Of a stretch of DNA of 64,000 nt, positions 11,021 to 21,447 are shown in pieces. Numbering within the stretch: position 1 is the first letter of the stretch; the number at the start of each line of letters is the position of its first letter. This stretch comes from Topomyia yanbarensis (Eukaryota > Arthropoda > Insecta > Diptera > Culicidae), in contig NC_080672.1 in NCBI RefSeq assembly GCF_030247195.1, forward strand, positions 309,039,115 to 309,103,114. Reading direction: 5' to 3'. The position numbers and the translations under genes are program-made. The notes beneath the pieces were generated by a model that did no database searches, was not told the origin of the DNA, and saw only the letters and a list, made by a program, of their open reading frames with translations.

Positions 11021-12413
11021 AAAAGCAAATTCCATATCTAATTCACAAGAAGATTGTCAAGGCTAGGCAAACAAAATGAGCAATTCTATGTTCGAAACCA
11101 GAAACAAATGGTTCTAACATTTTCACCAGTAAAGGAAAGAGTTTTGGTTCGGCATTTCATAAACACTCAGTTAAAAAAAAATATTTATCGAGCACGTGTT
11201 TGCTTCCTGGCAAAACAAGGGTACACATTTATGATAAGAGTTTAACTGGAATCCTAGCTAGGTATCGATTCAATCCTAATATTATTATAGTCGTAAAAAC
11301 GATCCAACACCACTCCACTATGTTCCAGCTTCTTGACTCATAGCTAGCGGTGTCATACCATCCGTACTGAACTTCAGATGATGATGATAGTGAAAAAAAA
11401 AAGTATCCTGCGTCGAGCTTGAAATGTTTTGCACAATTTTGCAGTAGTCGCGTCGTTCGAGAGATGTACATTTTCAATATTTGTTACTCAAAGCGGACCT
11501 GACAGATAAAATGGAATGCACTTGCGGTACGGTTACCATCAACTTTTTCCCGGAATACCGTTCATATAACATCAAGTGCATACAGGATCCATTCATGGTC
11601 TTGTTTTCAATTGATTTCCGGCCTCGTGTTTTGCCCAACGACACGTGTTATTTTTCTCCAGCCCGGCTGGAACGCTCCAACACATTGAATTTTACAGCAT
11701 AACGATGCCAACGTGCGATCGTATTCTGTATGATGTAAGTGGAAAAATCGTACAAGCAAAGTTGTTCAGCAATATTAAGCACCGAATCCAAAATTATCTT
11801 CAATTTGCTTTAGGCCGAAAAGCCCTCCATAATATTCAGGGACGAAAATGAAACTTCATCACGCACGTATTTCGACTTTAGACATAATCGCCGAAATCGA
11901 AACATAAAACGACTAACAAGGGAGAAACAACCGCATAATAAGACACTATAAAACGCAGTAGCACAAGTACTCAAAGCCTAAACAACCATTTGTCGAAGGT
12001 ATGTTTTATGCCGACTAAATTTGCTCAATAAAATTGATGGTGTAAAATGGCTCGACCGAACCCGAAATCGCTTTTATGTGGACAAAAACGAAGAAAGTTT
12101 GTCGATTGGCGTACCAATGTATAAAATATGAAAACGTGAAAAGAATACCGGAACAAATTTAAATGCGGCGGGGTAAGATGAAATGGAAGTTTAGTTAGAA
12201 AAGAACAATCGCAGGGACACCTTTTCCAGCAAAGAATATCACAGAATGCACAGTTCGAATGGCATAAACCAGCGACTATTATTCTGAGGGTGCCATGTAT
12301 CCCAGCAGAAACATCAACTAATTAAAGAGAGTATCAGATACCAAAATCTTACTGATTTAGTGTTGACGAATTGCATTAAACATCTGTATGAATAAATTGG
12401 TTATAATATTTGT
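11021..12413. other. intronic sequence with no recognised feature
   Basis: Mixed composition. Overlapping short frames at 11481-11851 have no recognisable domain. I see no inverted repeat or SINE head. Confidence 0.4.
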
Positions 12414-12505
12414 GTTTCGACTTCTTCTCATCAGAATCCGATACTAACTTAGTGAAAACACTAAGCTAGCGCCGGATTGACGCTAGCTCCAAAAAAACGG
12501 AGACA
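12414..12505 (+). repeat. single arm of a MITE family (full copy at 62446-62838)
   Basis: GTTTCGACTTCTTCTCATCA, then ACTAAGCTAGCGCCGG, then GACGCTAGCTCC match, in order, one arm of the inverted-repeat element at 62446-62838. No opposing arm is found nearby, so this is a truncated or solo arm. Confidence 0.7.
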
Positions 12506-14309
12506 CAGCTCCTGTTCTGGATGTCGCTATGCCTGGAACGAATTTAAACTTCCAAATCATAGTGGTTTAACTTACCCCGCTATGAGGAGAAAACTGGAAA
12601 TTTGAAACCATTTAGTGTATGATTTAATAAGTGAAGTTCAAAATTTCAACTTTTCAAAACGTTTCAACTGGCCCCGCTGTACCTAATCGCAATTTTCTCA
12701 CCGGGATCGGGTTTCCAGTTATGTTGACCCATTTACGATCCAAATTCGAACAATTTAATCCGGAAAACTTCTACTATACCTTATCATGCCGGATCTGACG
12801 ATACAGTTTTGACTTTTGTAGCTCCTCGCCGCCGCCCTACCCACAACGTTTTCAACACCGTCAACATCACTGCTCAAACTGTTAGTCCTCAGACAAAGTT
12901 TGGTCTAAAAGCGTACAAATTTACACCGAAGTTAGACAGGCGCGGCTGCAAACCCTTCCTCCCTAAAGTATACACAGCAACTGATTTAAAATAATTTCAT
13001 CCTATAAATAATAAATTCATAACTTTCCCTGTCGTGTTTCGACTGTGAGCGTATTTTTGCGATACGTTTCCACTGAAACCAACCAGAACCAGCCAGAAGC
13101 TCGGTTCGTTTATGGGTAAATGTGTTTTTTTCCTCGGTGATTTTCCGGCAGGTACAGCAGTCCACCAAACCATTCACCCACTGACAGCCACCGAGCATAA
13201 ACCAACCACGGTCTCCCCGCTCATATTTGTCTGTGTTCATCCATTTCCTCCGTGTCGGAAACCTGTACACTCTGACGTCTCGTCCGGAGCCCACGGCCGC
13301 CACGGCCAGGATGGACATGTTAAGCGGTGTGTCGGTGTTGTAGTGCTGTATCATTGCATTTCCGGCCTGCTTCTGGTACGGCTAGCCACTATCTCGGTGT
13401 GGACTTAAACAGCCGGCACATGAAAGCGCATAAAAATGTGAACTGTTTGATGATGATGATGACACAATGGTGATGGCACAGGATATGTTTCGTTTCGGCA
13501 ATCATGGTGGAGTGCATTTTCGTGAAGTTGTAGTCTTTTGGATCACAAAACCCGCATTACGTTCGTGTAATTGTCACACCCGTATACACTACCCCTTTCC
13601 ACCAAAAAAAAAAACGTGACGCCGCTTGGAGGCGAGGTTTCGGACAGCGATGCAACGAGTCCATTTCTGAACAATGTGGACCATGTCTGGTTGGTACTTT
13701 GGGTGGTGTTTACGGTTATCACCACTTTCGGGTTTCGCTTCAATCTACCAGCACATGGTCGTTCGATGTCGGTTTATTTTTTCCTGTAAACGTAGATGAT
13801 AGTAAAAATAAAAGCAATTTGAAAGAGTGAGTCTGTTTTTTTTTCTGTGGATGCAATATGCTCATGCCAATACCATTGATGAATCGGACCAACTCTTATG
13901 TGACTGTTGTTCAAGTGGCAAGCATAGAACTGAGCAATGGTGAGGATATTAAAATATTGCTCGGAGATTTGAAAATATTTCAACTTGTTGTTTTATCAAA
14001 GAAACTATGGATGTACCAAATAAAAACAAAATCGGTTTTGTAAGTATTTGTGCTTTCGTAGGGTTCGGTTAATTACATATTGGAAAGCTTGAAGTGTAAT
14101 TTTGAATAACAATAAGTGATGCTATATTCAGTTTCCGAATTAATGAAATTCACAACGAAAACAACTAGACGAGGGATAGAAAGCGACACAAGGGTTCTGA
14201 GCTAAATCAGTACACAAAATCCGTACCTGTAGGGCATCTACAGTTGGACAATTATCGATGTTTGACTGTTCACATAGCAGTGATGATCTTGGGAAAGGTG
14301 CACTCCTAC
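12506..14309. other. intronic sequence, no supported gene
   Basis: This includes a more GC-rich stretch at 12800-13400 with open frames on both strands (12986-13354 and 13112-13408). Neither shows a known domain, splice context or family resemblance. The rest is AT-rich. Confidence 0.4.
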
Positions 14310-15104
14310 AGCCAGATAACAGCGAACCAAACAAGCCAGACCAAATCGAAGAACATGGAATTCCCGTATCTCTTTTCTCAACCAAATGCGTAGTAATTTT
14401 ACATGTTCTTCCGAAGTAGGACATACAAATGCTGCCCCGCTGAAAATTTACCTCCATTACAGGCTTTTGTGTAACTTATTCGTTCTTTCACCGTCAGAAG
14501 GTCTCAAGGGAGCGATATCGGGCCTTTGCTTTTTCCTTTGTTCGTCAATGACGTTTCAAACTATTACTCATCGTACCGTTAATAGAGGATTGTATCTAAC
14601 TACTACGAAATGAAAATACTTTTTGTAATTTATGTAATCGCAACTTGTGGGTTCTAAGCGTGTCCGAGAATTCTATAATATCTTTTATGCGTAGACGAAA
14701 TCCAATACTCTGGAGCTACTACACTGTCGGGGAATCGCTAGAGAGTGTCCGTTGTCCGTTGACTTCGGTGTACTCCTAGGCTCGCATCTGACATTCAGAA
14801 ATTATTACTCTCACGTTATAGCTCAGGTAAATAGAAATCTCGGCTTTATTATTAGGATCGCCAAAGAGTTTACCAATCCATATTGTCTACGGGAGCTGTA
14901 TTTGTCACTTGTTTGGTTCTGGAAACTTTTGGTGTCCCTATATAAGCATTTGGACTAACAGAATCGAAGCAATGTCAAGCAAGATTCCTCCGCTTTGCTC
15001 TTAGAACGTTGCCGTGACGTAACCCAGCAGAGCTACCACCTTACATCGTTCACTGTCCTCTGCTCGATATGGGAATACTGACTAAAATGCGGAATACATT
15101 TAAA

Positions 15105-16266
15105 GATTTTGGTAGATTGTCGACCTTTTGGTACAGTTTGAAGCTATGTTTCGGCTTTCAATCTAGAGAAAATACAACAACGGTCAATATACCTTTTACG
15201 GCGACGTTTCGACAACATATATTGCGGCTTTTTCAAGGAATTTAAAAACAATTACACTTAATCACAGTTACAATACAAGACACACTGATTTGCTTATAAC
15301 ACTTACTAAGTTTTGTTACCACGTTATCATCAGTGACCCTCTGTTTCCAAGTAAGATCGTCACACTAACGGTGTTATAACGATACTACCTAAAAACGCAC
15401 TGTAATGCGGTATCAAACTTAGTAAGTGTTTTAAGCACATCAGAGTGTCTTCACGGTGTGTCTAAAACCATTATTAACTAAAAAAATGACCACAAATTTG
15501 GCATACGGCATTCGAAAAATCAGTCTCGAAGCATCTTCTCAGTGAATTTCAAAATGATCCATCGAGAGATTCGAGGGAAATGGCGATTTGAAGTTTTATG
15601 ACCCGTTTCATAAAGCTACCAGCAAACACCCACGGGTTTGGTCCTATCTTTATAAACAAACAAATATTTTTCTACTTAATTGGCACTTGGCATTCGAAAG
15701 ATATAGTAATCAAGTATATTCGCTGCAAGTTTGAAAATATTTTATTGACGGAATCGAAAGTTATAACGATTTGAATGCGGTGTGCGGTCATAGATGGGTT
15801 TTCTACCAGATTTCAAGCATGAAGCCATATTTGTCCATTGACTATTTAGATCGTGTATACGTGTCGCTGTTTTAAAGAACTCCAAGTACCAAATAAATAG
15901 ACAAATATTTGTTTTTTTATAAAGATAAGACCAAACCCGTGGGTGTTTGCTGGTAGCCTTATGAAACGTGTCATAAAACTTCAAATCGCCATTTCTCTCG
16001 AATTTCTCGATGAATTAATTATTTTGAAATTCACTGCGAAGATGCTTAAAAATACAGTATTTTTCGAATGCCGTATGCCAAATTTGTGGTCATTTTTGGT
16101 TAATAATGATTTTAGACGCACCGTGTCTTGTGTTGTAAATGGGACTAAGATAGTTGTTTTCACATTCCTTGAAAAGACGCAAAATATGTCACCGAAACGT
16201 CGGATAAAAAGTAGGTATATAGACTGTTATTGCATTTTCTCCATTGAGAAAGCCGAAATATACTTT
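15105..16266. mobile_element. fold-back element inside LINE copy A
   Basis: The left arm (about 15130-15690) and right arm (about 15885-16262) are reverse complements of each other with modest divergence. Both contain TTTCGGCTTTC, GACGTTTCGAC or GACGTTTCGGT, TTTTCAAGGAAT, ATGACCACAAATTTGGCATA, AAATGGCGATTTGAAGTTTT and AACACCCACGGGTTTGGTC. The outer junctions fall in the LINE sequence between ATACATT and CAGAGTGGTATTTG. The left arm is longer because a smaller element is nested at 15281-15450. No transposase is present. Frames inside are shadows of the repeat. Confidence 0.85.
15281..15450. mobile_element. small nested MITE in the fold-back left arm
   Basis: About 33-bp inverted ends read ACTGATTTGCTTATAACACT and, complemented from the other end, CTGATGTGCTTAAAACACTT; both run into ACTAAGTTT. 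The right arm of the host fold-back lacks this block, which shows it is a later insertion. Confidence 0.65.
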
Positions 16267-16384
16267 CAGAGTGGTATTTGTTGGGAAAATATTGACTAAT
16301 ATAATTGATGTTCTAAATAGTTTCTCCTAAATCAATATCAATGATCCCCCCAGAAACCTTAACTTGCACATCTTTTTAAGGGGT

Positions 16385-17112
16385 CTCCTCATCACTCAGC
16401 TTCAGCTCAGCTTCAGATTTTTTTTTGCTGCAATCGATAGAATTATCATCTGAGAATATTTTTTAAAAGTTTCAGGACATAACTGATTAACACCTCATGC
16501 TTGAAAGATTGCTTGAATTTGATTTTTTGAAATTTTTTGAAGATCATTTTTTTCACAACTCCGCTCATGATTACAAAAAAACTATGAAAGCAATGTATAC
16601 AAATGAGCGATCGAAAATAAAGGTCGCAAGAACAGAACATGCTTCATATAACCTGTTTCAAACATATTAGAATATAAAAATCGGAAATAAATTTCAAGCG
16701 TAAGAATCGGACCAAAATCCTCCAGCATAAGAATCGCTTAAACAATGTTCACCCATAAAACTCGGCCAGGATGAACCTCCAGTATAAAAATCGGTTAAAA
16801 ATAAATAAATCTTTCGCAGGAGCATCCGTATATCGTGATGTTAAAGATTAAAACTCAGCTAACAAAAACTGATTTGTAAGAGTCGGATATATTTTTTATT
16901 TTATACTGAAGATTCTTTTATCCGACTCTTACAAAGGAAAGTCCAAGTCCGATTTTTATGCTTGAAATTGTTTATATCCGGTTTTTATATTCTTAATTAT
17001 TTATATTCTAATATATTTGAAGCGGGTTTTACGAAGCATGTTTGTCCTTGTGACATTTATTTTCGGTCGCTCGAAAAAAAACCACCTTTTTATGAGCCCC
17101 TGAGGAAGAGGC
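16385..17112. mobile_element. second fold-back element inside LINE copy A
   Basis: Left-arm words CGATCGAAAATAAAGGTC, AACATGCTTC and CATATTAGAATATAAAAATCGG (about 16590-16720) are matched inverted at about 16950-17080. A nested inner hairpin pairs TTTGTAAGAGTCGGAT (about 16873) with ATCCGACTCTTACAAA (about 16920). The flanks rejoin the LINE sequence (CACATCTTTTTAAGG before it, ACCGAGTATGGTCAG after it). There is no coding capacity. Confidence 0.75.
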
Positions 17113-17305
17113 CGCTTATGACTCCACTTTCATCGCAACCGAGTATGGTCAGAACGAAGACACAAGGACAATGTTTAATGTTTTAAATAGTGTGCATGAC
17201 CATTTTCGTTTCTCTGTATTTTTGTGACGTTTTCTAAAAAATAGAATTGACTTAAAACGTTATAATATTTTTGTAATGTTCTTGCAACGCTGAAAACTAT
17301 GTAAT

Positions 17306-18027
17306 GATGGTCATTCTGAGTGCATAGAAAAGATAGACGAGACGCTCTTGAAGCGATTTAGATTAGCTGATTCTTTTTTCATCCTCCGTGATTTCTGATC
17401 TGATTATTCCAAAACGAACAAAAAAAAAGACCCAAAGAGAGCCATATACTGAAGATATGAAATCGAAATTATGGGAATTATAGTTTCAACCAGTCACAAC
17501 ATTTTAGTCGCAACAGTGTTTTAATACGGAACGAACTCCTCACATGAAAAAGAAATTAAGTGCCAATTAAAATGATATTGCGTTACAATGACAGGCAAAC
17601 AAAATCTCTCGTCTCGGCTATATCGTTCTCAGTAAATTGAAATATTTATTTGCCTACTACGCTTGAGTGTGATGCCTAGTATTTATACTAAGAGTACAGA
17701 GTGCACAGACCCTAATACAGAAAATCAAATTGGGTACAATTCAAAATCTTGTCATTTAAATTTAAAATAGAGCTGCCAATATCGAGTATTACACATGAGT
17801 TTTGTTAAACGTGACAATCACTTGCGATGAAGCATTCACTTTTGTAGAATTTTAGTGCTCAGTCTCCCATGAAACTTTCACTTTTTTAGATAATTCGTTT
17901 AATGGATTCGGTTCAATGCTTTAGCCAATCGGCAGAGTGGTTCTTGTATCTATTTCTATCTCTTTTCAACAATAAAAATAATTAAACGAGTTTTATGGTT
18001 GTCCAACAGATCTCGCGTAAGCTCTTA
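17306..18027. other. intronic sequence with no recognised feature
   Basis: AT-rich; ends at the TA target of the following MITE. No motif recognised. Confidence 0.45.
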
Positions 18028-18487
18028 CCCGAGCAGAAGAAAATAACTGCGGAATACTAAATTTAGGTATCAATACCAACGACTGTTTACCACAATATGG
18101 TATTAATGAGCTCTACATAAGAGGTAAAATACCAAAAAAAAAATAACACAGACATGTTCTACAAATAACTATTTGATAATGAAACGAGTTATTATAATAC
18201 CTGCATAATAATAAAACATTTTTCAACCTTCCAGTAATAAACTTCACTCTATGGAGGTATTCAATAAGATATTGGTTTGGTATTTGTAAAAATAACTGGA
18301 ATACATAAATAATACTAAAATAAAGTACTGTATCTCATTGAAGTATTATGCAGGTATTGAAAAATGTTTCTTCAATACCTGCTTAATACCTCATTGAGGT
18401 ATAATAATCAATTAATACTAAGTTTTGGTATGAATACCAAAAAATAGTATGCTTTGGTTATTGCCCAGTTATTTTCTCCTGGTCGGG
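18028..18487. mobile_element. TA-flanked MITE with CCCGACCAG ends
   Basis: Terminal inverted repeats CCCGAGCAGAAGAAAATAAC (left) and CCCGACCAGGAGAAAATAAC (right, complemented) are flanked on both sides by TA, a Tc1/mariner-type target duplication. The interior repeats GGTATT, AATACC, ATTGAAGTATTATGCAGG and related words in both orientations, so the 460-bp element folds further. No transposase frame. Confidence 0.85.
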
Positions 18488-18489
18488 TA

Positions 18490-18967
18490 GCCATTACACG
18501 TGGATACCTGTGTACGAGGTGGGGAATTATTTTTCCTTTATTCAAAATGAATGGTTACGCCAGGGCTATTTTTTTAAACGGTATGAGCGCTGCCACCATA
18601 CGAAGACCTACCTGACATGGTAGAATTGGATAAAGGTGACTATCGTAAGTCTAACCACCAATTTAACCTTCACAAACTGTTCCTCATCACGAATACTCGG
18701 TCTTATGCGAGTAATAATTAGTCACAGTATTTGGCCGGAGGATAACTTCTTGCTTCTGCGACTCACTCATCTGTACAGATTACTTGTACAAGAAATATAG
18801 TAGCAGTTTCTTTTGTTCTTCAAACAAGGCACACCATATAAAAGTAACTATATTTGCCATTCGCTTCGTACTGGCTCGGACAGAAGCACGAAACTCAGTG
18901 TGACCATTGTTTTTTGTTATTGGAAACAGCTTTCTTCTTCAACTTTTTCGCAATAATTTGTTCACAC
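18490..18967. other. intronic sequence with no recognised feature
   Basis: No reading frame or repeat recognised; leads into the nested palindromic elements. Confidence 0.4.
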
Positions 18968-21447
18968 CAAACAGTGCACAGTGGTCAAAATGTGCAATTT
19001 CATGCCTTTAATTATTTTGCGGCTAAACTATAAGGTTTTGAGTTTTGGTTACTTCAGATAAGTTTTTGGAGTTATTTAGACGGATTTTAAGAAGTAAGCG
19101 GTCATGTCCCAAAATGAAGTGTAAAGGCATTTCTGAAATATAACTTTTTACTGGAAGGAGAAAGACAGTTTTAGTCTTCAGCAAAGTTGTAAAGAATGCT
19201 ATTTTAAGCAATTTTACTGAAGATACTAACTCTCTAACCTCAGCCGTTTCGATGTTATAAGACATTTTCTTTAGCACCCTTTAGAAAACAGTTTTTTAAT
19301 AATAATTTTTGTCGTATTTATTTCTCAACAAGAATGTTCTCTGCAATGTTTTAGATATTATAAAAACCCACAATTTTGTTGAACATTTCAAAACGATGCG
19401 ATGTTTATAGAAAGAGTTAGAGCTGTTTCTTTGATTAAAAATACCATATTTCCTAGCCAGTTTTCCAAAAAAGTTGCAAAAATATGCAGGTGAAATAGTG
19501 TGATCTTGAAAGTACTATCAATGAACTACAAAATCCTGAAGGAATGGTTAGTATCTAGTATCCAGGAATGTTATGAAATAATGCAACTGCGAGGATGTGA
19601 GTTTTTTCTTCGATGCATTCTGGCTTGTCGCTTGTGTTAAGCTTTATATCATCTCCTAACACAAATGTACAACATTTTGCTGACCAAGGTTCCATCCGTT
19701 GCGTAATTAAATAAAAAATTTCAAGAAAAAGAAAACTGATTACGAAATATATTTACAAATTATGGTATTTTTAATCAAAGAAACAGCTCTAACTCTTTCT
19801 CTAAAAATTGTATCTTTTTAAAATTTTCTACAAAATTGTGGGTTTTTATAATATCTAAAACATTGCAGAGAACATTCTTGTTGATAAATAAATGCGACAA
19901 AAATTCTGAACTGAACTTCGTCTGAAAACTGATTTTTAAAGGGTGCTAAAGAAAATGTCTTATATCAACGAAACGGATGTGGTTAGAGAGTTAGTATCTT
20001 CAGTAAAATTGCTTAAAATAACATTCTCTACAACTTTGCTGAAGACTAAAACTGTCTATCTTCTTCCAGTAAAAATTTATATTTCAGAATTGCCTTAACA
20101 CATCATTTTGGAACATGACCGTCTACTTCTGAAAATCCGTCTGAATAACTCCAAAAACTTGTCTGAAGTCACCAAAACTCAAAACCTTATAGTTTAGCCG
20201 CAGAATAATTAAAGGCATGAATTTGCACATTTTGACCACTGTGCAGTGGTCGGAAACGCTCAAAACGTGACCTTAATTCACTAGAGGCCAAACCATCGAA
20301 TATATCCACATGGTATCTTTCTAACGAACTAAAAAAATAAGTTTTTATGCTGACGAGGTAGAAAGTTGGTGTCTTCGACAAAGTTTTAGAAATGCTCTTA
20401 GTGAAGAATTTTGTAGAAGAACTTGAGCTTGTAGGACTAAAGGTTATCGATGCATAGACGTTTTCTATGGCAACCCCCTCAAATCTAGTTTTTTCAAAAT
20501 AACTTTTTTAATCATACAAAAATCAGAAAAAATATTTTTTTCGATTGTTCCGTAAAATTTTGTAATTAATAGTCTGGCATCCTTTTGTAAGCATTAAATT
20601 AATTATGACATGTCTATTTGAGTGTATATTAAATTGGGATCTCCAATGATATTAAAAACTCAACATTTTTGCTCTTACGTTTATAAAATTTGAAATATTC
20701 TGGTATAAGTGAAGATAATACTTGTAATTGAATATCAAACCAAGAATTTCCAAAATTGGGCAAAAAGCCTAAAATTTTTTTTGCTGATTTTTGTATGGAA
20801 AATGTCAAAAAAAAACATGATAAAGTAAGCTTACTCTATCCATAGGGTTCTAGAGTGCCACGCACCAAACATTCTTAGCTTAATTGTGCATAGTTCAGAC
20901 AGTGAAAAAAGCGCCTGTTCGAGCATTTTGGATTGCACCTTTCTTTCTTATAAGTAGTTGAAGTTGGTGTAAAAAATGTAAAAATCTTAAATAATTTTGA
21001 AATGAATGAGTATTTTTACATGCAGTCTTCGACAATATTATGTACTTTTAATACCTACAGATTTATCTTGAGCAAAGTTTGCACGAAAAGTTACAATGAA
21101 AAAAGTTTTATTGAAAAAACTAGATTTAAGGGTGTTGCCATAGAAAACGCCCTATAAATCGATAACCTTTAGTCCTATAAGCTCAAGGTTTTCTACAAAA
21201 TTCTTCACTATGAGCATTTCTAAAACTTTGTCGAAGACACCAACTTTCTACCTCGTCAGCATAAAAAGTTAATTTTTTTTAGTTCGATCATGGTAAGCTA
21301 TGCCTAATTTCAATTGTTATCAGATTGTGGGGAATATTCATACGAACAATTCCTCCAAAGACACCCTGTGAATATATTCGATGGTTTGGCCTCTGGCCTC
21401 TAGTGAATTAAGTTCACGTTTTTGGCGTTTTCGACCACTGTGCAAAC
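18968..21447. mobile_element. Transib-like palindromic element (outer, split by the inner one)
   Basis: After removing 18977-20243 plus one CAGTG, the left end reads AGTGGTCGGAAACGC and the right end (21442, complemented) reads CACAGTGGTCGAAAACGC. The flank CAAAC is found at 18968-18972 and 21443-21447, a 5-bp duplication that overlaps the damaged first bases of the left end. Inverted arms lie at about 20250-20510 and 21110-21440, sharing TTCACTAGAGGCCAAACCAT, ATGCTGACGAGGTAGAAAGT and GTCTTCGACAAAGTTTTAG. The centre is AT-rich and non-coding. Confidence 0.75.
18977..20243. mobile_element. Transib-like palindromic element (inner, complete)
   Basis: The element starts CACAGTGGTCAAAATGTGC and ends with its complement, CACATTTTGACCACTGTG. 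It is flanked by a perfect 5-bp duplication CAGTG (18972-18976 and 20244-20248). Arms of about 490 bp (18977-19470 and 19735-20243) are over 90% alike by eye, including GCGGCTAAACTATAAGG and TTTTTGGAGTTATT. Transib elements have CACWRTG ends and 5-bp duplications, which fits; the superfamily call is inferred because no transposase is present. It is inserted in the left end of the next element. Confidence 0.8.

Larger units (their letters stand above)
14310..17305 (+). pseudogene. CR1-like non-LTR retrotransposon, copy A (interrupted twice)
   Basis: This copy is collinear with copies B (47439-49170) and C (50247-51141). Segments are the ORF1 end (EEHGIPVSLFS, SEVGHTNAAPLK), a jump into the RT region (GLKGAISG, standing for VPQGS), then SHLTFRNYYSHVIAQVNRNL and RIAKEFTNPYCLRELY near 14780-14910. 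The C-terminal region is split by the fold-back at 15105-16266. It resumes with GTATTTGTTGGGAAAATATT, is split again at 16385-17112, and ends with 3' UTR words shared with copies B and C. Frameshifts and stops make it inactive. Confidence 0.85.

Noticed and set aside
10333..11028. 231-codon frame on the minus strand
   Set aside because: It is antisense to the recognisable RTE ORF2 coding sequence and its own translation matches nothing known.
12986..13408. Two overlapping frames of about 100-120 codons in a GC-richer patch
   Set aside because: Frames are open on both strands as expected for higher GC content; no domain or splice signal supports either.
15743..16299. Frames of 80-118 codons at about 15.8-16.3 kb
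   Set aside because: They lie in the arms of the fold-back element and mirror each other; not genes.
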